From: Leptolyngbya sp. PCC 7375
GTDB taxonomy: Bacteria; Cyanobacteriota; Cyanobacteriia; Phormidesmidales; Phormidesmidaceae
Direction of reading: 5' to 3'
Assembly (NCBI RefSeq): GCF_000316115.1
Contig: NZ_JH993797.1
Coordinates: 6,855,961 to 6,919,960 of the forward strand
DNA length: 64,000 nt
The notes under the pieces are model-generated. The model searched no databases. It was not told where the DNA came from and saw only the letters and a program-made list of their open reading frames with translations. Position 1 is the first letter of the stretch; each line of letters opens with the position of its first letter. This document shows, one piece after another, positions 8,441 to 17,094 of the stretch. Made by a program: the position numbers and the translations under genes.

Positions 8441-9256
8441 ATGACCACAAACCTGCAATCTAAAACATTAGAATCCCTCCAGCGTCTGATTGATGTCGTT
8501 GCTCAGCTGCGTAACCCTGAAGGCGGCTGCCCGTGGGATCTGGCCCAGACGCCTGAGAGTCTGACTCCTTATGTGCTGGAGGAAGCCTATGAGGTGGTCG
8601 ATGCAATTCAACAAGGTGACCGTGATCATATGGCTGAGGAGCTAGGGGATTTGTTGCTGCAGGTGGTGCTGCAGTCGCAAATCTTTAGTGAGACAGATGC
8701 GTTTGACCTTGGAGATGTGGCTCAAGGCATTGCGGAAAAACTGATTCGACGTCATCCCCATGTATTTGGTGACAGCCAAGCGGCAACCCCCGAAGAGGTG
8801 CATGTTACTTGGGAAGCCATCAAAGCGGCAGAGAAGGGCAATCAAGATGAGCAGACCTTAACCTCTAAGCTGGCTCGTTATGGCCGTACGTTGCCTCCAA
8901 TGACTGCCACCATGAAAATTTCTAAGCAAGCGGCTAAGGCTGGATTTGAGTGGGAAACCCTGGATGGTGTGTGGGAAAAGGTGGAGGAGGAACTGGGAGA
9001 ATTTCGCCATGCTCTGGCCCATGAAAGTGCCGAGAACCAGGCAGCTGAGTTTGGTGATGTGCTGTTTAGTTTAATGCAGGTGGCCCGCTGGTGTGACATT
9101 GACCCGGTGGCGGCTCTGCAGGGGACAAATCGTCGCTTTGTGCAGCGGTTTGGACTGCTGGAGCAGTCAGCGGAAAAGCCTTTGGATGATCACAGCATTG
9201 AGGAACTAGAGGCGCTCTGGCAGCGCGCAAAACGGAAGATTGCGGGGGAAGGTTGA
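8441..9256 (+). CDS. mazG: Nucleoside triphosphate pyrophosphohydrolase MazG, 271 aa
   Basis: MazG hydrolyses NTPs and dNTPs to NMP and pyrophosphate and helps cleanse the nucleotide pool. The sequence shows the hallmark GGCPWDLAQT, then EEAYEVVDAIQ and EELGDLLLQVVLQSQ (the acidic Mg-binding helices). A second repeat follows with GEFRHAL and EFGDVLFSLMQVARW. Length matches full two-domain MazG. ATG 8441 is preferred over an upstream TTG because it gives the usual N-terminus. It lies 64 bases upstream of proA on the same strand. Confidence 0.95.
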   Translation: MTTNLQSKTLESLQRLIDVVAQLRNPEGGCPWDLAQTPESLTPYVLEEAYEVVDAIQQGDRDHMAEELGDLLLQVVLQSQIFSETDAFDLGDVAQGIAEKLIRRHPHVFGDSQAATPEEVHVTWEAIKAAEKGNQDEQTLTSKLARYGRTLPPMTATMKISKQAAKAGFEWETLDGVWEKVEEELGEFRHALAHESAENQAAEFGDVLFSLMQVARWCDIDPVAALQGTNRRFVQRFGLLEQSAEKPLDDHSIEELEALWQRAKRKIAGEG

Positions 9257-9320
9257 GGACGCATAGGACGCGTTATTCTAGGTAACCTAGATGAAATGAG
9301 TAAACATCCCACGGAACCCC

Positions 9321-10634
9321 ATGTCTGTATCTTCGGTTGCTGTTGAGAATTCTTTGGTTGCGATCGCAACCAGCACACGTCAAGCAGCCCGCACCCTGGC
9401 CAGTCTGTCCACCCAGCAAAAAAACGAGGCGATTGAGGCCATTGCCCAGGCGTTAGAAGCGGCGGCGGCAGATATCACAATAGCCAATGAAGCTGATTTG
9501 CAGGCGGCGTTAGACGATAACCTGGCGAAGCCCCTTTACGGACGGCTAAAGCTGGATGCTGTGAAGCTGAATGGAGCGATCAAGGGTGTTCGGGATGTGG
9601 CGAAGCTGCCTGACCCAGCCGGTGCAGTCCAGATTCATCGGGAATTGGACGATGGCCTAGAGCTCAAGCGGATCGCCTGTCCGCTGGGAGTACTGGGGAT
9701 TATTTTTGAGTCCCGCCCCGATGCTGTCATGCAGATTTCGACACTGGCTGTGAAATCTGGTAACGGTGTCATCCTGAAAGGGGGAAAAGAGGCCGTGCGC
9801 TCTTGCCATGCCCTGGTCAAGGCCATTTGTCAGGGCTTGACTAATGTGGGTTTGGACCCCAATGCCGTGCAGCTCTTGACTACGCGGGAAGAGACACGGG
9901 CGCTGCTGGAGCTAGATAGCTATGTGGATCTGATTATTCCTCGCGGGTCTAATGCCTTTGTTCGCTTTGTGCAGGAGAATACTCGCATTCCAGTGCTCGG
10001 CCATGCGGATGGTATCTGCCATCTGTATGTGGATGTGGCCGCTGATTTAGAAAAGACAGTTCCAATTGCTGTGGATGCCAAGGTTGGCTATCCATCGGCC
10101 TGTAATGCCATTGAGACTCTGTTAGTGCATAAAGAGATTGCAGCTAAGGCGCTGCCGGTTCTCGCTGAAGCCTTACAAAAAGAGGGGGTAAAGCTGCTGG
10201 GCGATGATGCTACACAGCAGGTCTTAACCGATATTCAGGCGGCAACTGAGAGCGACTGGTCCACTGAATACAGCGATTTGATTTTGGCGATTCGAGTGGT
10301 GGATTCGGTCGATGCAGCGATTGATCACATTAATACCTATGGGTCACGGCATACGGATGCGATCGCAACAGAAGATCAAGCTACAGCCGATCAATTTATG
10401 GCTCAGGTCGATGCTGCGGGTGTTTACCACAACTGCTCTACCCGCTTTGCCGATGGTTTCCGCTACGGCTTTGGAGCAGAGGTGGGTATCAGCACCCAGA
10501 AAATGCCCCCTCGCGGTCCAGTAGGTTTGGAAGGCCTAGTTACTTACAAATACCAGGTGGTGGGCAATGGTCATATTGTGGCTACCTACTCAGGAGAAAA
10601 TGCTAAACCCTTTACCCATCGCGATTTAATTTAG
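9321..10634 (+). CDS. proA: Glutamate-5-semialdehyde dehydrogenase (gamma-glutamyl phosphate reductase)
   Basis: ProA reduces gamma-glutamyl phosphate with NADPH in proline synthesis. The 437-residue sequence shows LGVLGIIFESRPDA, the NAD(P)-binding helix region KSGNGVILKGGKEA, LIIPRGSNAFVRFV, the catalytic cysteine in YPSACNAIETLL, and a FGAEVGISTQKM end. Length is normal. The gene follows mazG and precedes a toxin-antitoxin pair. A HIP1 octamer lies at its 5' end. Confidence 0.97.
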   Translation: MSVSSVAVENSLVAIATSTRQAARTLASLSTQQKNEAIEAIAQALEAAAADITIANEADLQAALDDNLAKPLYGRLKLDAVKLNGAIKGVRDVAKLPDPAGAVQIHRELDDGLELKRIACPLGVLGIIFESRPDAVMQISTLAVKSGNGVILKGGKEAVRSCHALVKAICQGLTNVGLDPNAVQLLTTREETRALLELDSYVDLIIPRGSNAFVRFVQENTRIPVLGHADGICHLYVDVAADLEKTVPIAVDAKVGYPSACNAIETLLVHKEIAAKALPVLAEALQKEGVKLLGDDATQQVLTDIQAATESDWSTEYSDLILAIRVVDSVDAAIDHINTYGSRHTDAIATEDQATADQFMAQVDAAGVYHNCSTRFADGFRYGFGAEVGISTQKMPPRGPVGLEGLVTYKYQVVGNGHIVATYSGENAKPFTHRDLI

Positions 10635-10682
10635 AATGACCTCGCTAAAATTAAAGATATTGGTCATTTGCCAAAAAGGAGT

Positions 10683-10961
10683 ATGACAACCGCTGAAGCT
10701 ATCTACGAGTTAGTAAAAAAATTGCCTGATGAGCAAATGAACCTGGTTATGGGGTTTATTCAGTTTCTATTAAAAGGCGAATGGACAGTACCTGTACCCT
10801 CAACTTCTGCTGAAGTTAGTCAGTCATCCGTTCAGCTGTCATGGCCTGAATTTGTTCAATCCCTATCAGGATCCTGGTCTGACTTTCCTGATTCTGACTT
10901 TCCTGATATTGATGAAATTCGTGGTGACCAAGGGCAAGATTGCCAGAGGGAAATACTTTGA
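10683..10961 (+). CDS. Antitoxin-like protein of a VapBC-type pair, 92 aa
   Basis: The protein starts at ATG 10683 (MTTAEAIYELVKKLP), is acidic and probably disordered at the C-terminus (two DSDFPD/DFPDIDE stretches), and ends one base before the PIN toxin. The N-terminal EAIYELVKKLPDEQMNLVMGFIQFL resembles the DUF2281-type antitoxins paired with PIN toxins in cyanobacteria. A purine-rich AAAGGAG lies unusually close to the ATG, so the upstream in-frame TTG at 10668 is an alternative start. Confidence 0.75.
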   Translation: MTTAEAIYELVKKLPDEQMNLVMGFIQFLLKGEWTVPVPSTSAEVSQSSVQLSWPEFVQSLSGSWSDFPDSDFPDIDEIRGDQGQDCQREIL

Positions 10962-11357
10962 ATGTATGTTCTCGATACCAATACTTTGATTTATTACTTC
11001 AAAGGTCAAGGCAATGTAGCTCAAAATTTAGCACTGGTCTCTGAGAGAGAAGTAGTAATACCTTCAATCGTTCTATTTGAACTTTATGTTGGTGTTGCTA
11101 AGTCTAATAGCCCAACAAAACGTCTTCAACAATTAAATACATTTTCTGCCAGGGTATCACTTTTACCTTTCAATCAATCTACTGCTATTGTTTCAGCTAA
11201 GATTCGAGCTTATCTTGAAAAACAAGGGCAAACTATCGGCCCTCTAGATGTTTTGATAGCAGGCACTGCATTGAGTTGTGAAGCTAAGCTGGTTACCCAT
11301 AATGTTCGAGAGTTCTCTAGAGTGCCAAACTTAGAAGTAATTGATTGGTATGAATAG
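10962..11357 (+). CDS. vapC: PIN-domain ribonuclease toxin (VapC family), 131 aa
   Basis: The PIN fold starts MYVLDTNTLIYYF with the first metal-binding Asp at residue 5. It continues with VIPSIVLFELYVGV (Glu) and GPLDVLIAGTALS (Asp), and a late LVTHNVREFSRV with a conserved Asn. These acidic residues bind Mg in a single-strand RNase. Length is typical. The gene directly abuts the antitoxin stop, which indicates translational coupling. Self-regulation by the complex is usual for the family but no operator was identified here. Confidence 0.9.
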   Translation: MYVLDTNTLIYYFKGQGNVAQNLALVSEREVVIPSIVLFELYVGVAKSNSPTKRLQQLNTFSARVSLLPFNQSTAIVSAKIRAYLEKQGQTIGPLDVLIAGTALSCEAKLVTHNVREFSRVPNLEVIDWYE

Positions 11358-11377
11358 GGCAAATCAGCAATATACTC

Positions 11378-11637
11378 TTATTGCATAGAATCTGAGCCAG
11401 TCCAGTATTTCTTGTCCATATAAACGATGCATATATGCTGCCATTAGAGTCTTGTCATTGACTCGTGCCAACTACAATGTTGCCATCTGCCAAGATATCG
11501 AATGCTCTGCTGCCAGTGTCAAGTCCGGGTAAATATCCTAGTCCCTGGAAATAGGCAGCATCAGCACTTTGGACATTCACTGTGATAGCTGCAAGACTGA
11601 GGGTAGTTATCGATCCAAGAGATTTTCTGAGCTGCAT
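11378..11637 (-). pseudogene. Remnant of an exported HAF-repeat protein
   Basis: A leftward frame starts with a signal peptide (MQLRKSLGSITTLSLAAITV, cleavage after ADA) and one HAF-type repeat (FQGLGYLPGLDTGSRAFDIL, ADGNIVVGTSQ). A TGA interrupts at 11457-11455, yet the same frame continues with the next repeat-like piece (NGSIYASFIWTRNTGLAQIL). The native proteins carry many such repeats, so this is a truncated relic with a nonsense mutation. The remaining intergenic DNA to folB shows nothing else. Confidence 0.6.
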
Positions 11638-11816
11638 GCCTGATGACTTCTTTCGAGGTTCTTAGGAGTGTTGGGCAACGATTTTTCTGGTTTACTATAA
11701 ACGACGACAACTTACCCATCTATAAGGTACTACTGCTGCTATGAGAATACATGTGCTTATATAAGCTTTTTTATAGAAAGGCAAAATCTGTAAAAAATTG
11801 ATGAAACCCAACGTTA

Positions 11817-12182
11817 ATGACTGACTATATAACTGTTTCTGGCATTCGTGCCTATGGCTACATTGGGGCACTGCCCGAAGAGAATGTGCTGGGCCAATGG
11901 TTTGAGGTAGATCTGATGCTGTGGATGGACTTGTCGATGGCGGGCAAATCTGACAATCTGGCAGATACCCATAACTATGCCGATATTATCCAGCAGACAC
12001 AGCAGATTATTCAGACGGAAAAATATAAACTCATTGAGCGCCTGGGAGATGAGATCGCAACCCAAGCCCTTGCCAACGATGAACGTCTAGAAAAAATTCA
12101 AGTGACAGTCACTAAACTGACTGCTCCAGTGCCTCATTTTGATGGACGAGTGGCCATAACAATGGTGAGAACCCGTTCTTAA
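11817..12182 (+). CDS. folB: Dihydroneopterin aldolase
   Basis: FolB converts 7,8-dihydroneopterin to 6-hydroxymethyl-dihydropterin and glycolaldehyde in folate synthesis. At 121 residues the length is normal. Diagnostic parts are the N-terminal ITVSGIRAYGYIGALPEEN (substrate glutamate region), the middle DTHNYADI, the LIERLGDEIA helix and the C-terminal KLTAPVPHFDGR with the catalytic Lys. The gene stands 52 bases upstream of the membrane glycosyltransferase on the same strand. Confidence 0.93.
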   Translation: MTDYITVSGIRAYGYIGALPEENVLGQWFEVDLMLWMDLSMAGKSDNLADTHNYADIIQQTQQIIQTEKYKLIERLGDEIATQALANDERLEKIQVTVTKLTAPVPHFDGRVAITMVRTRS

Positions 12183-12234
12183 TCTGGAGTGAATCGGCTA
12201 CCATGCTGGGGGCACCATTAGCGAGAGCAAACCA

Positions 12235-13821
12235 TTGCCTAAGCTGAGGCTAAATCAACAACACCCTTTAGCGCTGATTTTATTACTGGCAGCGCTCCTG
12301 CGATTGTGGCGTCTAGCGGCTAAGCCCCTTTGGGTGGATGAGCTGTACACCACGTTCTATAGTCTTGGGAAGAATCTGAATGAGATTCCCATGAATACGT
12401 TACTGCCGCCGGAAAGTTACTGGGCGCTACTAGATACTCCCGGTTCTACCCTACAGGCCGCCCAGGCATTAACCACCTATAGCAACCATCCACCGCTGTT
12501 TTTTATGGCGATGAATGTTTGGTTACACGGACTGGGAAGTTCCATCTGGACGCTACGAGCCTTTGCCGTGCTCTGGGGGATTGTGGCTGTCGCTGGTGCA
12601 TTTTACCTGGGACGTCGATTGGCGGGAGAACGTGTCGGCACCATAGCCGCCCTGCTGATGGCAGTGTCGCCCTACGGCATCTATCTATCTCAGGAAGCGC
12701 GGCACTATAGTTTGGCGGTTGCGATCGCACTGTTTGCCCTCACCAATTGGATGGCCTTACTCCAGGGTGATCGGTCTCCCTGGCGCTGGTTGAGCTGGGT
12801 TGGCTTAAATGCAGTAGGTATTTACGTTCACTACTTCTATAGCTTTAGCATTATTGCCCAATGGTTGATCACCGCTAGCCGCATCCTCTGGCGTCGAGAC
12901 CGACGCTCTGAAGCCTTGCCTTGGTTGCTAGCGATGGCAGGTACAGCGCTGTTGTATGTGCCATGGTTGCCCACCGCCTTCATCCATTTTCACAGAGAAG
13001 GCGGCACTGGTTGGCTGAGTCAGTCTGCCCCCCTTTGGGAAACCCTGATATTGCCCTGGCTACAGTCCCTGGTGACCGGGCTGTTTATGCTGATTTTACT
13101 GCCTGTAGAGCAGGTGCCGCAGTGGGTCACCATTGGGTCAGCCCTAATTATGCTGGTGGTTTTTGGCATTGTGCTGCGTCCGTTAATTAGGGGGTGGCAT
13201 TTGGAACCGCAGCTGGATTTAGGGGCTCCACTTGTAGGCTATGGTGTGACCGTATTTGCCATCATGATTGCCATTACCTATGGTTTAGGCAAAGATCTCA
13301 CCCTGGCCCCCCGCTACTTTTTTATGCTGTATCCAGCGGTAACGGTGATGGCAGCCATGGCCATGGCTCGATGTAAACCCTGGGTATTGGGGGTTGCGAT
13401 CGCAGCCGGTGTCCTCAGCCAGGTTTTGATCAGCTACGATATCGCTTTACTCAAACCCTACCTGCCCGGTCAAATTGGTCGGCGTATAGGGGCAGATCCT
13501 GAAGCTACGATTGTTTTGGTAGCTGCCCAGCGAGACGGCTATCGTGCCCGTGCTTTAAGCTATGTGTTAGCTATTCCCCAGCGTGAAAATATCCAAGTTG
13601 CCTTTACGGGGTCGGCTGATGTCAAAACTTGGCAGCCCAGCCTGAACAATAGCGCAGCCATACCAACCGATAATTTCACCCTTTGGTTAGTAGAACCACA
13701 ACGTCAGGGGCCATTTCCACCCACTGTTAGCCTGTCTCAACACAGGTGTTTTCAGATAGGCAAACGGGTTAAAACAGAAGGCACTCGTCAACAACAATAT
13801 CAGTGTCATGCAACGACTTAA
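12235..13821 (+). CDS. Multi-pass membrane glycosyltransferase of the GT39/ArnT type, 528 aa
   Basis: About 10-12 hydrophobic segments alternate with short loops. The first loop carries WVDELYTTF, the Asp-Glu motif expected in the first extracytoplasmic loop of lipid-phosphate-sugar-dependent glycosyltransferases. The sequence also shows SNHPPLFFMAMNVW, RLAGERVGTIAALLMAVSPY and YLSQEARHYSL, all typical of this superfamily. It probably transfers a sugar from a polyprenyl phosphate donor to a protein or glycan outside the cytoplasm; the substrate is unknown. The start TTG 12235 is the only suitable in-frame codon near the family N-terminus. Confidence 0.85.
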   Translation: MPKLRLNQQHPLALILLLAALLRLWRLAAKPLWVDELYTTFYSLGKNLNEIPMNTLLPPESYWALLDTPGSTLQAAQALTTYSNHPPLFFMAMNVWLHGLGSSIWTLRAFAVLWGIVAVAGAFYLGRRLAGERVGTIAALLMAVSPYGIYLSQEARHYSLAVAIALFALTNWMALLQGDRSPWRWLSWVGLNAVGIYVHYFYSFSIIAQWLITASRILWRRDRRSEALPWLLAMAGTALLYVPWLPTAFIHFHREGGTGWLSQSAPLWETLILPWLQSLVTGLFMLILLPVEQVPQWVTIGSALIMLVVFGIVLRPLIRGWHLEPQLDLGAPLVGYGVTVFAIMIAITYGLGKDLTLAPRYFFMLYPAVTVMAAMAMARCKPWVLGVAIAAGVLSQVLISYDIALLKPYLPGQIGRRIGADPEATIVLVAAQRDGYRARALSYVLAIPQRENIQVAFTGSADVKTWQPSLNNSAAIPTDNFTLWLVEPQRQGPFPPTVSLSQHRCFQIGKRVKTEGTRQQQYQCHATT

Positions 13822-13974
13822 GGGGCGCAGTTAGCACCGCCTCACACTATGACAGCTTAAAGAGTTTCATAGATTACCAGTAGTTTATGAATCAAGTCGC
13901 TATACTCATTTCTTGGAAGCGCCCATGCAAGCGCTGCCATCGTTCACAGCGCCCACTTCACTAGGATAGGCACC

Positions 13975-14928
13975 ATGACGTTTCGAGTTTTGAGTTTTTT
14001 TAATCGCCCCAAACGCTCTCTAAAGTTCTACGGGGCACTAATAATGGCCACAACACTGACCATAACGACGTCTCCGGCGTTAGCTGGTGACCCATTTCGC
14101 GCTGGTGACGAGCACAATATTGGTCCCCATGCCGAAGAGGCCTTTGAAGCATTTTTTAAAGAAGGTGACTATGTGGGAGCCCGGACTGCTTTGGAAATGG
14201 CAAAGGATTCTGAAGCAGATGAGCCTTTGGTACATAGCATGGCGGCATCCATGGCCTATCTTGATGAAGACTGGGACAAATTAGAGGAAGAAGTGGAATT
14301 AACAAGATCCACCGCTGAAACTCTGTTGGAAACGGATCCATTACGAGGACATATTTACTCGGCAGTGGGTATTTTTATGGAAGGGGCTCACATGATGAGC
14401 ACTCAGGGTGTGGCCCGTAGTACACCGGCTGCATTGGCAATGTTACAACAGGTTTTTGGCCATATTGGTGAAGCAGAAAAGATTGATAGCACTGACCCAG
14501 AACTTAACCTGGTCAAAGGGTTTATGGATTTAATGTTGGCTGTTAATTTACCTTTCTCCAATCCTGAGGACGCCATTGAGCGCCTGTCACAGTATGGCAA
14601 CCCTAGTTATCTAGCCTACCGTGGTATTGCTCTGGGCTATCGTGATTTGGGTCAGATGCCCAATGCCATGGACGCTGTAGAACAGGCGTTAGAAACAGCC
14701 CCAGAAAACCCAGAACTGTTTTATCTCAAGGCACAACTCCATCGACGCCAGGAAGAGACCGATGACAGTGTTGCCATGTTTGATAAGGCACTGGAGTATG
14801 CGGCTCAGCTACCCCCTAGCCTTACTCGCAAAATATATAAGGAAAAATGTCGCACTTTGGGTGGCTCCCATGACACCTGTGGCAAAGAAGCAAGTGACTT
14901 TGTTGCGGAACTAGGTAAGGCTGAATAA
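13975..14928 (+). CDS. Secreted or periplasmic TPR protein, 317 aa
   Basis: An N-terminal signal peptide (residues 1-38, hydrophobic MATTLTITTSPALA with cleavage after ALA) is followed by helical tetratricopeptide-like repeats. The clearest are at residues 205-280 (PSYLAYRGIALGYRDLGQ, ALETAPENPELFYLKAQL). A conserved Cys pair occurs near the end (KCRTLGGSHDTC), which could form a disulfide in the periplasm. Such proteins scaffold protein complexes. The partner is unknown. Confidence 0.75.
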   Translation: MTFRVLSFFNRPKRSLKFYGALIMATTLTITTSPALAGDPFRAGDEHNIGPHAEEAFEAFFKEGDYVGARTALEMAKDSEADEPLVHSMAASMAYLDEDWDKLEEEVELTRSTAETLLETDPLRGHIYSAVGIFMEGAHMMSTQGVARSTPAALAMLQQVFGHIGEAEKIDSTDPELNLVKGFMDLMLAVNLPFSNPEDAIERLSQYGNPSYLAYRGIALGYRDLGQMPNAMDAVEQALETAPENPELFYLKAQLHRRQEETDDSVAMFDKALEYAAQLPPSLTRKIYKEKCRTLGGSHDTCGKEASDFVAELGKAE

Positions 14929-14956
14929 TCAACTAAAAACCGTTGCTGATTTAAAA

Positions 14957-15048
14957 TGAGACGCGGAGAAAAGGAGATATGGAGATGCGAAGCGTTTAAG
15001 CAATCAACGATCTCCGTGTCTCTCCCTTCCCGTGTCTCCGGGTCAGCC
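14957..15048. repeat. Low-complexity GAGA/TCTC cyanobacterial intergenic repeat
   Basis: A purine-rich half (ACGCGGAGAAAAGGAGATA...) is followed by a pyrimidine-rich half (TCTCCGTGTCTCTCCC...), so the transcript could fold back. Elements of this GACGCGGAGA type are scattered through many cyanobacterial intergenic regions. The 150 bases that follow are AT-rich and show nothing recognisable. Confidence 0.5.
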
Positions 15049-15237
15049 CTACCCAAAATTTTGACTTTGACAGACTACTAGTTTCTGGTTAAACCTGGAT
15101 TTCAATAGTTTAAATAAAAATCCATGGTTGATATTGATTTATCTAAATCAATTAGGAATAAAAAACTACTATTTCAATTTATAAAGAAATAAGAAATAAA
15201 GTAAAAATCAATACTGAATTACTTTTAAAGAAGTAGC

Positions 15238-15344
15238 AGCCCTGTCGATAAATTAGCCGATACGGGCTTCAACAGGGCTGGAGACGCAGTTAGGAGGTAT
15301 CTTGGTTACTACCATAACCGTCGTAATAGTGATTGCTCCCTAAC
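15238..15344 (+). ncRNA. Candidate structured RNA upstream of the SSADH gene
   Basis: Three stems can form in order. AGCCCTGT (15238-15245) pairs with ACAGGGCT (15272-15279). GTTAGGAG (15289-15296) pairs with CTCCCTAAC (15336-15344). Inside the latter, GGTTA pairs with TAACC around CTACCA. The element lies 270 bases before the next gene. I could not match it to a known riboswitch or cyanobacterial sRNA family. It could be a leader element or an independent small RNA. Confidence 0.45.
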
Positions 15345-15615
15345 TTAACAAGTTCTTAACCGTCACCAGATAAAAACCATCTGCATTTGTTTGGAATTGT
15401 TTAAAAAAGTAAATAATCAATGCAGAAACTGCTTTTCTGAAGACGGAAATTGTCACATTTGTCACATTAGAGATACCTTCTGGGTTTGGGTTGGGTAAGC
15501 CAGCTGATGGAAAATGTGCAGTGTATCCGACCTTGACTGTTTTGCTACATCTGACCCACCCAATGGACGATGGCCTAGACCTAGGCCAGATGAGAAGACC
15601 TACGGGAGGTCCGCG

Positions 15616-16995
15616 ATGGCAATTCAAAGTATTAACCCGGCCACTGGTAAAGTTTATAAAACCTATGCTCCTCTGACATTAGACGAGATAGAGCAAAAAT
15701 TAGCAGCAGGAGACGCACAATATCAGCACTATCGATGGACATCATTTAGCGATCGCAGCACGTGGCTACAGGCTGCCGCTGATTATTTAGAAGACCATGC
15801 TGAGGTGCTGGGTCGCATTATGACCCAGGAAGTGGGGAAGCCCATCGGGGCTGCGATCGCAGAAGTGAAAAAGTGTGCCTGGGTTTGTCGTCACTATGCT
15901 GAGCATGGGGCAGATTATCTAGCAGATGAGCGCTCAGCCATAGGCTACGTCCGCTATCAGCCTCTAGGGATTATTTTGGCGGTGATGCCATGGAATTTTC
16001 CCCTATGGCAAGTATTCCGTTTAGCTGCACCCGCTTTAATGGCCGGTAACGTGGTCGTGCTGAAGCACGCCTCCAACGTCCCTAAATGCGCTCTATCTAT
16101 AGAACAAATTTTTCGCAAGGCTGGTTTTCCTGAAGGTGCATTTCAAACGTTCTTAATTACGGCTGAGCAAACGGCTGCAGTGATTGCCGATGAGCGCGTC
16201 CGTGGCGTTAGCCTCACTGGCAGTGGCCCTGCTGGCTCCCAGGTGGCTGCCACCGCTGGACAGCATTTGAAGAAAGTGGTGTTAGAGCTGGGGGGAAGTG
16301 ATCCCTTTATTGTCCTGCCCAGTGCTGACTTAGATCAGGCGGTGGAGACCGCTGTTATGGCCCGTTTGCAAAACAACGGCCAATCTTGCATTGCGGCTAA
16401 GCGGTTTATCTTGGTTGGCACCATTGCGGATGAGTTTGAGGCACGCTTAGTGGATAAGTTTAATGCCTTGAAAATAGGCGATCCCATGCAGTCTGAAACA
16501 GACATTGGTCCATTGGCAACACCGTCTATCTTGCAGGACATTCACAAGCAGGTCCACGATTGTCTGATTGCAGGGGCCAAGTCTTTAGTGGGAGGTAATC
16601 TAGAAAAACTAAAAGCCACATTACCCCCTGAGTTAGAGCTGGGTAATTTTTACCCACCGACGATTTTGAGCCACATACCCCCCGGTACCCCGGCTGATCA
16701 AGAAGAGTTTTTTGGTCCTGTGGCTCTGATTTTCCGGGTCCAGGATCTAGACGAGGCGATTCAGCTAGCTAACGCTACTGCCTTTGGGTTGGGTGCTAGC
16801 GGTTGGACGCAAGACTCAGCGGAACAACAACGTTTGGTCAATGAGATTGAAGCCGGTGCTGTGTTTATAAACAGCATGGTAAAATCCGACCCACGTTTGC
16901 CCTTTGGCGGGATTAAACAGTCAGGTATTGGCCGTGAACTTGGCAGGCACGGCATTTTAGAGTTTGTCAATGCCAAGACGGTTTGTGTGAGTTAA
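15616..16995 (+). CDS. gabD: NAD(P)-dependent succinate-semialdehyde dehydrogenase, 459 aa
   Basis: The enzyme oxidises succinic semialdehyde to succinate. With the adjacent 2-oxoglutarate decarboxylase it bypasses the missing 2-oxoglutarate dehydrogenase step and closes the cyanobacterial TCA cycle. The aldehyde dehydrogenase fold shows PLGIILAVMPWNFPLWQ, the SLTGSGPAGSQVAA loop, catalytic Glu224 in LELGGSDPF and catalytic Cys258 in NNGQSCIAAKRF, and LPFGGIKQSGIGRELG near the end. ATG 15616 follows a GGGAGG ribosome binding site at ideal spacing, which rules out longer upstream starts. A structured element lies in the long leader. Confidence 0.94.
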   Translation: MAIQSINPATGKVYKTYAPLTLDEIEQKLAAGDAQYQHYRWTSFSDRSTWLQAAADYLEDHAEVLGRIMTQEVGKPIGAAIAEVKKCAWVCRHYAEHGADYLADERSAIGYVRYQPLGIILAVMPWNFPLWQVFRLAAPALMAGNVVVLKHASNVPKCALSIEQIFRKAGFPEGAFQTFLITAEQTAAVIADERVRGVSLTGSGPAGSQVAATAGQHLKKVVLELGGSDPFIVLPSADLDQAVETAVMARLQNNGQSCIAAKRFILVGTIADEFEARLVDKFNALKIGDPMQSETDIGPLATPSILQDIHKQVHDCLIAGAKSLVGGNLEKLKATLPPELELGNFYPPTILSHIPPGTPADQEEFFGPVALIFRVQDLDEAIQLANATAFGLGASGWTQDSAEQQRLVNEIEAGAVFINSMVKSDPRLPFGGIKQSGIGRELGRHGILEFVNAKTVCVS

Positions 16996-17009
16996 TGCCT
17001 CTAGGTGGC

Positions 17010-17044
17010 GGCGTTCCATGCAATGCCACCACCTATGGAACGCC
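17010..17044. repeat. Short palindromic intergenic element
   Basis: GGCGTTCCAT pairs with ATGGAACGCC, with an alternative stem of TAGGTGG and CCACCTA. It sits between the two bypass genes and looks like one of the dispersed cyanobacterial GGGGCGTTC palindromes. It could stabilise the upstream mRNA or partially uncouple expression of the two genes. Confidence 0.6.
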
Positions 17045-17094
17045 CCTACAAATGGAATTTTGACGTTGCATTACCCATTCCCTAGGTATTTTTT

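Noticed and set aside
15238..15344. Known riboswitch (glutamine, cobalamin, guanidine, c-di-AMP classes considered)
   Set aside because: I could not match any conserved core, so it is left as an unassigned structure.
15514..15615. Longer N-terminus for the aldehyde dehydrogenase
   Set aside because: The extension is unlike the family, and the ATG at 15616 has a strong ribosome binding site.
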